A DNA stretch of 64,000 bases from Chaetoderma sp. LZ-2023a (lineage: Eukaryota > Mollusca > Caudofoveata > Chaetodermatida > Chaetodermatidae): assembly GCA_034401795.1 (NCBI GenBank), contig CM067370.1, forward strand, positions 64,298,809 to 64,362,808. The letters run 5' to 3'. Positions within the stretch are counted from its first letter, which is position 1, and each line of letters begins with the position of its first letter. The notes beneath the pieces were generated by a model. That model had not been told where the DNA came from, searched no databases, and was given only the letters and a program-made list of their open reading frames with translations. Shown here one piece after another: positions 51,315-63,690 of this stretch. A program made the position numbers and the translations under genes.

Positions 51315-51533
51315 TCAGATGCGACTCTCAATTAGCATATGACTAAATCGATCTGTCAGATCTGTGACAAAGCCGCCTACGTCGCAAATATACTGTACAA
51401 TCAATAAGGGATCTGGGATCAGATTACAGAGGACACATTTATTTACTGTATTTAAGAATGGACAATTTCTTGCTTGTTGCCTGATATTTGCATTCTGCCT
51501 GAAGGCATCGATGATATCAGATATCATTGTCAT
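51315..51533 (-). CDS. Unrecognised open frame, possible exon
   Basis: A 72-residue frame of ordinary composition starts MTMISDIIDAFRQNANIRQQ and contains LIVQYICDVGGFVTDLTDRF before TGA. There is no recognised domain. The opposite strand is also open here, which weakens the case. It lies upstream, on the same strand, of the chitin-binding/LamG gene but nothing links them. Confidence 0.2.
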   Translation of the reverse strand: MTMISDIIDAFRQNANIRQQARNCPFLNTVNKCVLCNLIPDPLLIVQYICDVGGFVTDLTDRFSHMLIESRI

Positions 51534-51639
51534 CCCATTTCTCCCTATATTTTCAGGTCAGGAACTTTTGTTATTTCTGCCTAAGTTCTGGGATGTCCTT
51601 GATTTAGCCCATACAGGTTAACCTTTCAGTTTAACTCGG

Positions 51640-53900
51640 CCTACACCTGAACTACCGGTACCGGGGTTATGGTAACCAACATTCACCTATAGTTTTATTA
51701 CTGTACTTCTATCAATAGTACAATGCATTTATCCTATTCCTGTGTATATTTCAATCTCAGAGACTTTGTTAATCCTGGTAAGTTTGGTGTTAGTTTAACT
51801 TAGTCCATCCAGTAAAACCTGTCTGTTTAGCTCTGCTACAGCTAATCTATTAAGCTTATGGTAACGGGTTTGATGCCGTTAGCTTATATGTAGACCTATA
51901 TACGCTACTCACCCACACACATCACAATATATTATCTTGAGGGGTATTATATTAGCTATCTTGACACTAACATAACAATACATCTCAGTAGGTAACTATT
52001 ACTTACTGACTGTCGATGTTGTCTTTCCACAACAGAATACAAGCAGCACCACTAAAACAATATTTCCATGTATGCGGCCCATTTCTGAAAATAAAACAAC
52101 CCCACGTAATCATGAACAGAAATACTTATTTCTGATCGAAGCTGACCATTGTTTTGCAAACAAGATCAATGATGGATTGCACACTCGACCTCCCGTCAGT
52201 GGCGGCACCATACAATTTTTGCTATGGTATACGACAATGGCAGGTTTTCCCATGTGGGCAATGTTGATGGATGAGGTGGCGCCCTCCCACAAGGCGGAGG
52301 GGGGGGGGGCCGTTCAGGAAAATTTTAAATATTATATCTATGAGGCCATTTACTGCAAGTTGACCGCTAAACAATATCCTTGTTTTGCTATCTAAATGAA
52401 ATAAGTATGGGAAATATTTTCATGCAAATTCTTATCGGAGGGGTGCGTGCGTGCGTGCGTGTGTGTGTGTGCGGGGGGGGGGGCTCGTGTGAGGGTGCAA
52501 GTGGGCCAGGGCAAAGAATTCATGGAGGGGTGTGTGGCATTTGCACCCCCGTCCCTTCCCCGCCTCGTGACTCCACCATAACCTCGTGTTTTTTATCCGG
52601 ATCACGGCTATAGTTTGGAAATTATAGTTTTGCGGTAAAAACCGTTGTTACGGTAAAATTTGAGTCAAATGGGATCTGTAGTTTTTGAAATACAGCTCCG
52701 GAAGTAACGCAGGCCAACATACACACACGTACACACATACCTAAACACAATGCCCTCTTTCCCGGTGATATAGCCATTAATGCTTATGTTACGGCTGAAG
52801 CCCATAAATAAAACGTCCAGTTGAAATCTACCGAACGGTTAATGGGGATTCGGCTTTTAAACAATTTCTAAAAAAAATTTACAAGTCAACCCGGCTGGTA
52901 TAAAGGATTAACAAGCAGATTCAGTATACAAGTTGAGTTCGGAAACGTACCATCATGTTTGGTTTGAATGAGCCAAGAGGTGTAGCTAGTTTCACAGCGA
53001 TTTTAAGAAATCCAAGATGCTCGGCAATAATTTGACTTTGCATGTCTGTATAAGCTCATTGACGAATACGACACGAGTGTCCTTCAAGCTAAATTCGGGT
53101 TAAATCCGAAAAATGGTTAATGATGATATTTTAGGAAATTCAAGATGGCTACTAGATAATTGACGACTCAAATATCGCTATAAGTGTTCTGAAGACTCCT
53201 ACTCTACGGGGTTTCCAGCCAATTTTGGCTAGAATCGTCCGCCAAGAGGTTAATACGGAACAGACTCTTACGCGATTTCCTAAACATTTTCTGAAAATCC
53301 AACATGGACGCCGGAAAATAGACGACGAACAGTGACCATGGCATAAGCTCACTTTTCCTTCCAGGTCAAGTGGATTAAACGCGATGACCAGTTGTGCCGC
53401 TACGGTTTGCCATACCGAAGCAGCCATAGTGGGGCTGTTCTGGAAATTTTAAAATCCGTTGCACCCCTGGTACAACATAGGTTTCTTGTCTTTTTCTTTT
53501 TATTTGAGCCATGAGGCGATAATTGAAAAACATTAACCAAAATTTCAAGTGTCCGAAATGACAGAAAATCGCACATTTCGATTAGGAGTAATACGCATTT
53601 CCGGAAATATAGGAAAATAATGAAAATACGTCAATTTTACAATTTTATGTATGATACTATTATATTTTAGCTCAATTATGCAACAGTGACTAGCCCGTTA
53701 TCTTTCTACGACAATCTTTTATAGTTTTACATAAGTAATTGTACAATCCAGTATACATGGGTCATTTTTCAGAATCAAGGCGTATTAATGTTCATGATAC
53801 CATTAAAATGATGCTTATATATTATAACAGATTGTTCATATATCAATTACTATTGAAATGTACAGAAATTCTTCTACTCTCTGTAGCATTGATATGACAG
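51640..53900. other. Stretch without recognisable genes
   Basis: It contains G-runs at 52300-52309 and 52473-52482, a GTGC run at 52444-52470, and a 'caagatggc' repeat block at about 52980-53440. The 107-residue frame at 52072-52395 and its antisense frame have no recognised motif. Confidence 0.45.
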
Positions 53901-53924
53901 TTAGCGCTACTGACGTGGCACAAA

Positions 53925-56900
53925 TTATTCTATATCCGAATCATCATCAGACAGAAGTGGGTCTTCGTCCCTAATTGAAGTTACAGCATGCCTGTTCTCA
54001 CAATGCTGTTGGTCACACAAACACCAAAGCATCGGTAAATTTAAAATTGTAATGCTTACAAGTGCAACGAGCACCAGAACATATTTTACACTTGCAACTA
54101 ACGCATTCTAGCACAGCATTTGGGGAAGCCGAAATGTCTATCTAGTGTGGAGAAATCTCCTCTCCGACGATCCATTCGTTGCCATGTGGAGAAGGAATAA
54201 CTAGCTGGGGTTCCAAAAACAGTGGCGCCAAATGGCTGCCTGATAGTTGGCACGCTTAATGTGATTTATGCACGCATCTTTACATGGTGGAAACTTTGCT
54301 GGATCAGTTGTTCTAGATCCAACCATTGCACGGCGCAGTCTATTAACGTCCAGTTCTTTAGGATGACCGTACAAAGCACACACTGCCGCCTCGCCAACTT
54401 GTAAAACCTCTTCATCAGCGAGAAAGGATATACCAAGCTGGCACATAGCGTTTCTAAATGCTGGGTTATTCTTAACAAGTTTTAGTCCCAAAGCTTTGTA
54501 TTTACCAACAAACGCACTGGTCGAATCGCAGCCACTGAATGCGTGACATCCTATCATGGCATTGCAGACATGTGGTCCCAAAACAGAACCTATGCTTGTT
54601 AGTTTAACGTGCCGTTTCCGTTGCTTTGTACCCGTGGTGAAAATAAGCCGTGATTTAATCTCATGACACATTCCGATAGCCATCACTGCAACGTCTGTAT
54701 CAGGTGACTTAAGAACGATGGTGGATGAGTCATGTTTATCAGCATGAGCAGCATGTAGAAGCATGTGACTGTCGGCCTCTTCATGATTACAAAACAGCTC
54801 AGGGAGAGGTTGTGCATATATTTGATTTGTTTCACCATTCTTCCCCATGTGTCAGATGGAGTGACCGCCCCATTAAAAGGTGGGCATACATAGGCTGTTG
54901 CCTCGTCTTGGCGAGAAACTGCATCAGTTCCTGTTTGAATTGTGGGCTCTGTAGTGACCTTTTGAACTGATGGTAAATTTTTTGATTCTCCGAGTTAATG
55001 GTTGTTTTAAGGGAACCTGCTGCAGAAGAGATGCGATGAGAGCGTTCTGAGATTTTAATTGAAATCTCAGGGTAAGTGTCTACTACCCAGTCAATACGCG
55101 ATGATGCTTTGACACCTCGGATATTGCTCTTGAAAATTTGAGTTGCCAAATCTTTGTAGGTCATTACTGGATTTACAATTTGTGTGTGCAAGATTGCCAT
55201 GACATCTATAATGTGCACGCTATCATCTGGTAATACTTCGAATGTTTCACAGTTCTTCTCAAGTTCTCGAAGCAAAGACGCTTTGACAGTCTTTACTAGA
55301 CTGCCCTCTGGTGTTATAATAGATAGCGGATATGGCCCTAGGCAATGTTTTAATAGTTCTGTGAGCGAGATATTTCTGCTCTGACCAATAACAAACAATT
55401 TGCCAACAAGTTCACGAGTGGATTTCAAGACGGGTATCTGCTTACTGGTTTGTGGCAATTTTTGTTTCTCAAGAGAGGCAAATATTTTTTACTTCATCTT
55501 TGGTATTGGAGCATAGATCCAGATAGATCCAGTCTAGCACTCACAAATTCTTGAAAAGCTGCTTCCCCTTTCTCACGTGCGTTCATCAGATCAGATGTAA
55601 CATCCTCTGGGGGGGGGGGGGCATGTCTTCCTGACGCAAGATGACACAATTTCTGATCTGCTTGAAAAGTATTTAACCAGTTGTTTATGCATGATTCTAC
55701 ACATTGCACTGCAGCTTCATCATCAGCGATTCGCTTGTTCCCAGCATCCTTAGGTCTGTTGCTGCTATCAGAACTAACTTGTCCAGACAGTTCATGACAC
55801 GATCGAAGATACTCGCCACGGTCAGCTCTTAGAACCATCCATTTCAACACAGCACCTGGATTTAATGTGATCCCTATAATGCTGCCACGCGTTTCAGTAT
55901 CCCGATTTACTGTTACTTCAATTGTTTGATCATGAGGAATACGACCAAATACATTTGTCCTTGAACGTTGTACAGCGAATTCACCTTGCATCTAAAGCTT
56001 ATGTGCATCTGGGTGTGTTTGTGGGAGATTTATCATTTGCAGAATATATGCAGGAAGGTATCGTGCATAATTAGTCCTGTCATATGCAGCAAACCATGGC
56101 ATCATTGCTAGTAAGCATTGGATATGCAATGTCCAATCTGCTTCCCTTATTGAGCGTATGACTTGCAGCAGAATGTTGATCATATCAATGTATGATGACC
56201 ATAATAACCCATTTGGAACAAGTGATAAACAGAACTCTTTGAAAGAATGTTGTGTCGACACAAAGATATCTGATTCCAGCAACAGCTCTGCAGTTTCTTT
56301 GCATGAATTTTGCCGCACCTCATTGATGGCAGTAGCTAAGGTGTCAAAGTTAAGAGGATTTGGCTGTTCTTTATTCCACTCTGTGAACGCCGCCCATCGA
56401 AGTCTACCTAGAGCTTCGGCTACTAGCTTATGTACACGAATCCCTGTGTTGTAGTGATGACCATTAAGTGTTGCATCTACAGATCCTGTAGCGAGAACAT
56501 CTGACTCGATTAAGACGTCACGCAAACCAGCACTTCCAAATCGACGACCAAGAATAGCCAGGAAGTTGATGATGATGTGAAATGCACCCATGCGCAATAC
56601 GATTCTACTTAGACTGTCATGCAGAGGTGAGAAATATATTTCGAGTGCCTTCGCATACACAGCTTGGTCACAAACAATATGAACCGAAGGTTGATGATCT
56701 TGTTGAGTGGAACAATTATTAATCATGTCAACTATTTCTATTGACCTATGCATTAAAGTGTAAACCGCATTTAAATCTGTTGGTGGGTTATAAATCACTG
56801 GCAGGTACCGAACTCTGTGTGGTAATGGAATCAGCTCATTCTCCCTAATCAACGCATTGAACCCACACCACCCAGGCATGGTTTGTATGTCTTCTTCTTG

Positions 56901-57214
56901 GGGGCATTTCAAACTAACACGCGGGCGGGACAAGAACCACAAAAAATCTTTACAATACGCAACTTCCTGTACTGAAGACCTAACATCAGCTATGATCTGT
57001 GATGCATCATGTACTCTCTGTGGCCAGATGCGCTTGTTTCCATGTGTGTGCTCCTGAATTAGTGGTTGAGACACATACTTGATTGACCTCTTATGAGACT
57101 GAGTATTACTTGATACATTAGGTGGGGGAGCACACGATGCTACTGTTTGTTGTATAACAATGCCTTTAGTGCAATTAGTTGTATGCTTGCCTGATGGAGT
57201 CTTCTTACGAAATT
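53925..57214 (-). pseudogene. Broken copy of a large uncharacterised protein with an XPG/FEN1-like PIN nuclease part
   Basis: Read from 57214 down. TPSGKHTTNCTKGIVIQQ starts the homologous text, with no ATG, so an earlier exon or acceptor near 57208 is likely. Then come about 400 codons (AFHIIINFLAILGRRFGSAG, ATLNGHHYNTGIRVHKLVAE) to an in-frame TAG at 55992-55994. The same frame continues MQGEFAVQRSRTNVFGRI to 55494, with a frameshift near 55520 and a TAA near 55490. The next part has DDSVHIIDVMAILHTQ and RIDWVVDTYPEISIKISER (PIN N-half). After another shift near 54850 come NHEEADSHMLLHA, LKSPDTDVAVMAIG and MIGCHAFSGCDSTSAF then KALGLKLV. These resemble the second acidic cluster and the helix-turn-helix of FEN1/XPG nucleases. 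A Cys-rich segment (54015-54115) and the acidic end LLSDDDSDIE, with TAA at 53925-53927, close it. I believe similar proteins are multicopy in marine invertebrates (memory, unverified). The nuclease reading is inference. Confidence 0.65.
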
Positions 57215-57539
57215 AATTATTGTCCCAAACTAAATTTTAAAGATACATTTGGCGATATATTTGCTGGCATTATTGCAGCATTTTGGATTCGTAGTCTATT
57301 GAGAATGACGCCACACACTAGATTAGGCCGCTCTATTAGTTATCTTAGGTATCTCCCAAGAGACCAGTCACTAAGCCGAAACTCTGTAGGCCTAACTTAG
57401 GAGTTCAGATGATAACTCGAATCCTGTTACTAAACCTTTGTTTATGTTTACTGTTTTCTCTTATTGACCTTATCATTGGCTATGGCCCGGTAGTGTCATC
57501 CATCCCATCAATGGATGAATTCAATCTGCCACTCAATAA

Positions 57540-57860
57540 TACGACGTCATAAAATATTACCTCACATGTAGGCTGACGTCGCAATCATAACTGACAGAAA
57601 TACTCCGTCATGAACCTAGACTATTCCGCCCGTTGTACGGATTGTATGTCTTTACTATTTAATGAACATTCTCGAATCTATTGAATATTTTAAAACTAAT
57701 TTGACTTGGCGCTGCTGCTGCCATAGGCAATAACAACTCCCAGTCAACGTAGTTTCAAAATATGCAACAGTATATATATAGACCCAACACACGCAAAGCA
57801 TGGGCGGAGCTTAGCTAAAGATGGGAAGGGCATAGATAAAAGTGGATTCATCCATTCCGG
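57540..57860. mobile_element. Long form of family A element, inverted copy
   Basis: 'tacgacgtcataa' and 'ctgacgtcgcaatcat' are followed by 'gtctttactatttaatgaacatt', the hairpin at 57681-57770, and 'gggcggagcttagctaaagatgggaagggcatag'. This is the reverse order and complement of the 20000-20400 layout. Confidence 0.65.
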
Positions 57861-58164
57861 ATGACAGAACCAGATGTGACCAGTACACGACAGACTCGTG
57901 GTCTATCTCAGTTGTATACATTTCTGTGCAAGCCTGTTAGGATCTAAACAGTTTCAATCAGATCCACATATCAATAGGTTTATAAACTAAAACTGTTTAC
58001 AAGAAACACCCAATTAACTAAATAATTAAATGATCATCTAGAATACTGTTGCGGAGCAATTGTGCATTGGTGTACAGATAAGTTGATTTTCTACCGGTAT
58101 TCCTTTTTGCCGGCTTCCCTTAACCGGTGAATCTTATTATCGAAATATACAACAGCTCTTTCAC

Positions 58165-58304
58165 CTCAGTGAAGTTAGCTGGATATTGGATATTGGATAT
58201 TGAATATTCAATTTCCTGTAGCTGGATATTGAATATTCAATTTCCTGTAGCGGGATATTGAATATTCAGTATCCAATATCCAATATCCAGCTAACTTCGC
58301 TGAG
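58165..58304. repeat. 140-bp palindrome built of 'ggatattgaatattc' units
   Basis: The left arm 'ctcagtgaagttagctggatattggatattggatattgaatattc' is mirrored by 'gaatattcagtatccaatatccaatatccagctaacttcgctgag'. The middle holds two tandem copies of 'aatttcctgtagc.ggatattgaatattc'. Confidence 0.85.
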
Positions 58305-58448
58305 CTACAGCTTTCTCGCATTTTCTCTTGGAAATTGATATACCTGCACTGAACAGTGTTCAAATGTGCGCTGTTTATACCGCAATATATGTATGTATGA
58401 TTACTGTATTCTGCGGCTGCAGTAGTAGAACTATCATTACATCTGCAA

Positions 58449-59430
58449 TCAGTCCTTCTTCGCTCTTGACCACTGTTTCTTGCTCTTGGCCAAGATCTTC
58501 AGCTTCCTCAGCGCCATTCTTGATTTGAGTGTATCGAGTCCTGCTTTATTGAGGTCACGTCGTAACACGCTTAACAGGTTTAGGCAATGGCGTCCTCTCC
58601 TGCCGTTATATTTGCTGGCTTCTAGTGGAGCAAATTCCAAGGCTCTCTGCTGTGGTGTGTCCTTTGGCATCCTTAGCACATGGCCAAACATGGACCATTT
58701 TTGCTGGGCGACCTTCACGGACAGCGACGATGTATTACGCAAGGTGGCTTCTTTGGGCTTGGATCGCGCAATAAATGTGCAGTGACCTACACCATTGATG
58801 AGAAAGTGATGCATAAAAGCTGAATTGATTAGGCACGTGATCGGTTTTGAGATGATGCCAAATGCGTAATTTGAATAGTTCATTGCTCATGCCATCAGGA
58901 CCGGATGCACCCCATTTGTCAACGCTTCGAGTGCCTTCTCGATTTCTACTGTTTTAATTGGTGTTAGCTATGGCCTGAGGTCTCATGAGAACGTGGTCAA
59001 GAGCTCATCAGCGTGGTCAGTGAACTGTTAATTGAAACATTCTCCAATTGCTTCGGCTTTGCCCTGGTGAGTCCCGGTAAAGTGCCCTTCAGAGTTGCAT
59101 ACAGCGAGTGGTGGTGTGCAGGCAATAACTCTCAGGGCTCGGGCTGCCTGGAACATTTTGTGACACAGTCATCCGTGGCAGTGATTTAATCTGCTAGGGA
59201 GTCTGCTAGCTGAATAGCAAGATCTTTTAAGCGTGGCGCAGATTGCTAATGAGTTCCCTGCGTAGTTTGGTGCGGGCCTCACTCTGGCCACTTTGATAGA
59301 TGCGCTGCCGCAACGCTTTCTGCTTTGCTGATAGTTTTACTGCTGCAGGTTCATCAGTATACCTAGTTCGGTTGTTTTTTTTAGAACTCATATGGCGTTG
59401 GTAGCTGATGATTCCATACATTTGAGTATT
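58449..59430 (-). pseudogene. LINE fragment, internally deleted
   Basis: On the minus strand, AVKLSAKQKALRQRIYQSGQ (59340-59260 region) is the spacer before RT in many LINEs. It is followed by a frameshifted GPDG-like stretch near 58890-58950 (EKALEALTNG). Then, with the RT core missing, comes the C-terminal part KWSMFGHVLRMPKDTPQQRA and RRGRHCLNLLSVLRRDLNKA, ending at TGA 58449-58451. The C-terminal part is clearly related to 42240-42440 on the other strand. Dead copy. Confidence 0.7.
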
Positions 59431-59829
59431 TTAGTTAGGGTTTCGTTTGGATTTTAGCTGAGGCCGATGTTAACTATCTGCTCCCCGATGGCCTTTTCTA
59501 TGACAAAAAATACCCCTGTTGCTCCACATTTTAATTTGTCAAATCATAATGTTAAAATTATGCATGTTTTTCCTCACAACCCTGAGGATCTTGACAAATC
59601 TTATATAAGAAAAAAACTATAGAAGTACCGGATGCACCTCAAGATATATATTTGAGAAATTCCAGTCAGTACAGACAATACAAATAATAATTATATATAG
59701 TCCAATAATTACAACGAATATGTCTTTCAGACATTGCATCCTGGATGACTTTAAAATTGGTTTGCTTGTTATCGCGTTTAAGCTATTTGAATACGTCTAA
59801 CTCTAAGGGTAGAAACAACTCGGATTTTG

Positions 59830-60605
59830 GAATCACCAATCTATATCGTTGATCCCTATGGGATCTGGCGTGTGGACCAGGTGTATCCCTTACTTCACTT
59901 GTTCTTTTCTGACATAAGTTTTGCCAGGAGCCTCAGGGTATGAGGAAGGACTTGCATCATTTTAAAGAACACGTTCTGCCCATTATGATTTGGCAAATCA
60001 AAATGTTGAGCAATTGGTGTATTTTTGTGTTCTTTTTATATCCCTTAGATGTTCTTTCACCCGTATGTGGAACCCAGGTTTAGTTTCTCCCACATAGTAT
60101 TTGTGACATTGTGTGTATGTTAGTAGGTATATGAAATTGTGTGTGTGACAGAAAAATCTTCATTTTCTGCTGTATGGATAGATATATGGGGGGGGGGTGG
60201 TTGTTCCTTGGAATCCTGTAGTGGCGGGAAACTCAAGTTTGGGCGTGACAAGTGTGTATTTGAAAGTGGGATCCTTTCTGTAACCAAACATTGGTAGTGT
60301 AGGAAACGTGCTTCTACACTTAGGACTGATTTCTAGCAATTTCCAGTACTTTTGGATGATTTTCTTTGCCTCATGGCTTTGAGTGTGAGAGTCCATAATG
60401 CGTGGAAAACGCGCGTCCTTCTCCAACTTATTTGGTTTGTCTCCGTCCGATAAACCAGAGTTGCACTCGATTTGCACGGAATTAGTGATGTGCTTGCTGT
60501 CATCAGCCAGTGTGGAGCATCTGCGTACAGGATGCAGGACGTCCGGATGCAAATTCTCGGCTTCAATGAATAGATCAAATGGTTAGGAACTCTTCTTCTT
60601 GACAT
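59830..60605 (-). pseudogene. Penelope-like retroelement fragment with GIY-YIG endonuclease part
   Basis: On the minus strand, LHPDVLHPVRRCST and KKIIQKYWKLLEISPKCRST, then FGYRKDPTFKYTLVTPKLEF (60552-60160), match the linker after the RT of Penelope-like elements. Beyond a stop, YYVGETKPGFHIRVKEHLRD (about 60110-60040) is the GIY-YIG endonuclease core with its conserved R and H. A frameshift in an A-run leads to NTPIAQHFDLPNHNG and KMMQVLPHTLR. RKEQV..GIHLVHTPDPIGIN ends it near 59840. Breaks make it inactive. RT itself is not seen upstream. Confidence 0.72.
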
Positions 60606-60726
60606 TTTCCTACACTGAAACAGTTGGATCGAAATCCGAATATCAGTTTTTGCTGTTGGCTTTATACTCTCGGCCCCGGTTACAGTTGCTCCCTTGGGTG
60701 TAACCGGAATGAGAAATTTCCGACTT

Positions 60727-60910
<184 letters not shown>

Positions 60911-61509
60911 GCACATAGCTGCTCGATCTCGTGTATATATGCACATAGCTGCTCGATATCGTTTCAAATTTTTGATATATGTCCATGTGAGGAATGCTTC
61001 CTCCATCGTGTAGTTAACTAATCCCCTAATTATGTAATTAAAAGATACATATACCACATAGATAACCATGAATAAATCTCGACTCAAACTTCAATCGCGC
61101 TGTTTTCCTGATGAGAAAAAAGACTAATTATTTATTTAATAGAAACCGTTTCCACCGTTTGTGAGGATTGTAGTGCATGCGTGATAAGGTCCCTGATACC
61201 TGATTTGGCTTTCTTCTATTGGACGCGTTGATAGCCCGCAATTGTCTTCATTTTTGAAGAGTTTAATATGCTCCTACTTATAGCAGACTTTCCAAGTTAT
61301 CTTTCCCTGTTCTCCGAATGATTGGATCTGAAATCCTGTGGCGACTTTAGGTCCCATGCGTGCAATTTCCCAATAGATTCTATCTCTACCCCTGCGAATG
61401 GAACACTCTTGTGCAAGCATTGTGTGTAGCAACAGCATATGATACGTAGGATTATGACACCCGTCCTAACTGTCATTAGTGCTATCTGGAAGGGATGCTT
61501 ATTCATTTG

Positions 61510-62270
61510 CCTAATATAATTATCCATGTCTAGCTATGCCCCTCCCATTTCTAACTAAGCTCCGGCCACTTTGTACGCGAATTTGAATCCATCTGCACAC
61601 TTTGAACCCTAAATTCCCAAGATATCAATTTCAAGGTAAGTAAACAACATATTAAACATATTATATATTAAACTCTAAATTCACAAAAGACATACAATTC
61701 AAACACGTTCATGGCGTTCCAGTGCCACTGCGTGACGTACGTACGTCATGACTGTATTTCGATTGTGTCGTCAGCTAACAAATAGCGCATTTGATCATGA
61801 CGTCAGACAATTGAGTGCCAGATTGGACCCCTCCGTTGGAATCCGTATCTCACGTAGAGCATCAAGAAGGTTCTATTATCCTGATTGTCCGTCTGCCTTC
61901 ACTTGCCTATCTCATCAAAATCACGTATTTAATAGAGGAATCCAGTTTATCAAGCAATCATATCACGTTACCTGTAGGCTGACATCATATTCAATTGCAT
62001 CATCGGTTTGTCCGTCAAGTTGTACGAATTGTATGTCTTGGGTATTTAATAAACATTATGCTGAAAATTTTGAAACTAATTTGAATAGGTGCTTTTGTTG
62101 CTATAGACATGAACAGCACACAGTCAAATTAGTTTCAAATTATTCACCAGCTTACCTGTATAGTTGTCTGGAAATTGAGATTCAATGAGTGCGGAGATCA
62201 ATCGATCCCAACACAGGCAAATCGTGGGTGCAGCTTAGCTAGAGATGCCCGGGTCAGAGCTAAAACTGGA
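61510..62270. repeat. Pieces of family A long element
   Basis: 'agctatgcccctcccatttctaactaagctcc' (61534), a TGACGTCA at about 61799, and a hairpin at 62061-62150 followed by 'gggtgcagcttagctagagatgcc' in inverted orientation. This looks like two elements in opposite orientation. Confidence 0.6.
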
Positions 62271-62289
62271 TTCGAGTGCCGGTGAGCTG

Positions 62290-63570
62290 AACAAGCACCA
62301 ATTTATGCATGCCATACATCTACCAGTGCATGAGGCGGTATGGCAGAGCTGCGGAACCGCTGTAATCATTATTATGTGTGGTCCTGATGACATGAGTGTT
62401 GAATCCATTCCTTTCTATACATTTGTCTGTTTCAATAGATATAATCTCGTGCTCCATGTATGTAGCTATCACAGATCTGTGTTTTTTGTCCGGGAACAAT
62501 AATATATAATGTCTTGTGTCTGATTTCTTCATGTATCTTGGAGAACAGTCTCGTATGCTCCAGTCTGTAGGCCTACATACCTAACCAGGGAAGAACTTTA
62601 ACTGTTTGAAGTCTGGCGGGTTGCTTGAAATCGTGATGGTTTCTGCACACGGTCTAGAAATACACCTCTGGACTCCTTATATTTGTGTCTTCCTAATATT
62701 TCTCTGCCAACATTACGTTAATGTTCCCGGACTCCTGACTGCTTAATCTTTTCTTTTATGACATTTCGAATTGTTCTTACTTTCCGATCTGCTAATATTT
62801 TCTTCTACGAAGGCAGAAATCTGGTCATCGAGTTTCAGACATAAGCTCCGGAAAATTGGTGAAACTACAAGATGGGTAGATATAAATCTATCTTTTTTCA
62901 ACCCTTGTGTAGGAATGAGTTCAATGTCCCTTCTATTCTATAATTATAAAATGTTGCTGGTCAAAACGTTTATCGATGTTGTGGATTCCGGATCACATGT
63001 TGAAGAAATCATGAACTGACTGGATGTTTCTTCACCGGATACAGTTGCTGAAAAACAGTCTCCCTTGCCAGACTGATCATCCGTAGTGCTGAGAGTTACT
63101 TCCGGCTGCCCTGTTGGACTTGACAACCTACTGTAACGCATGCGTTTTAGTCGGGGTTGTTTGAACAAAATGTTACTAATAGCATGACGGAAGGGAAAAA
63201 AATACAGAGCTATTCATTGCCACCTTTGGTCATATGATGACATCAGTAACATTTTCCTCTAGCACATTTTTGGCTGGTTAATTATGAAAGAACTGGATTT
63301 AACAGACCAAGTTTGTGCATCAACAGTTCCTGATTTGTTCAGCGGCATAGAGGCTATATATGCCTAGCGTAGCATGGTGATATTTTGGAGGCAAAACCCC
63401 AAAGATTCGTTATTAAAAAACAAACACAAGCCTTCAGGCCTTCGAAACATTTTAGTAAAAGTAGGTCTGACTTTTTAAGCTATGAATCTCTCATTTATCG
63501 GGATAGTGGCTTAACAAGTGCCACGTTATCCATTTAACACTAAAGATGGACAAAATGGCTTCTGCAATGG
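62290..63570. other. Stretch without confirmed genes
   Basis: A 74-residue minus frame (62944-63168) is Ser/Thr-rich with ordinary composition (SGKGDCFSATVSGEETSSQF). It has no recognised domain and no clear splice context. Nothing else supported. Confidence 0.35.
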
Positions 63571-63690
63571 TCTTGAGAAATGTCCATTTACAAACCAGGA
63601 GAAAACTATAAACGATAACCGAGCCAGTGATGCCAGTGCTAAATTCTCAAAATAGTCCTCTCTTGGTCAGCAAATGGAGATTTTCTATAG
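63571..63690. repeat. Hairpin repeat family B, copy 5
   Basis: 'cttgagaaatgtccatttacaaaccagg' and the mirror 'tcttggtcagcaaatggagattttct'. The flank 'ggacaaaatggcttctgcaatgg' extends the left arm, matching in reverse complement the right flank of other copies. Confidence 0.7.
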
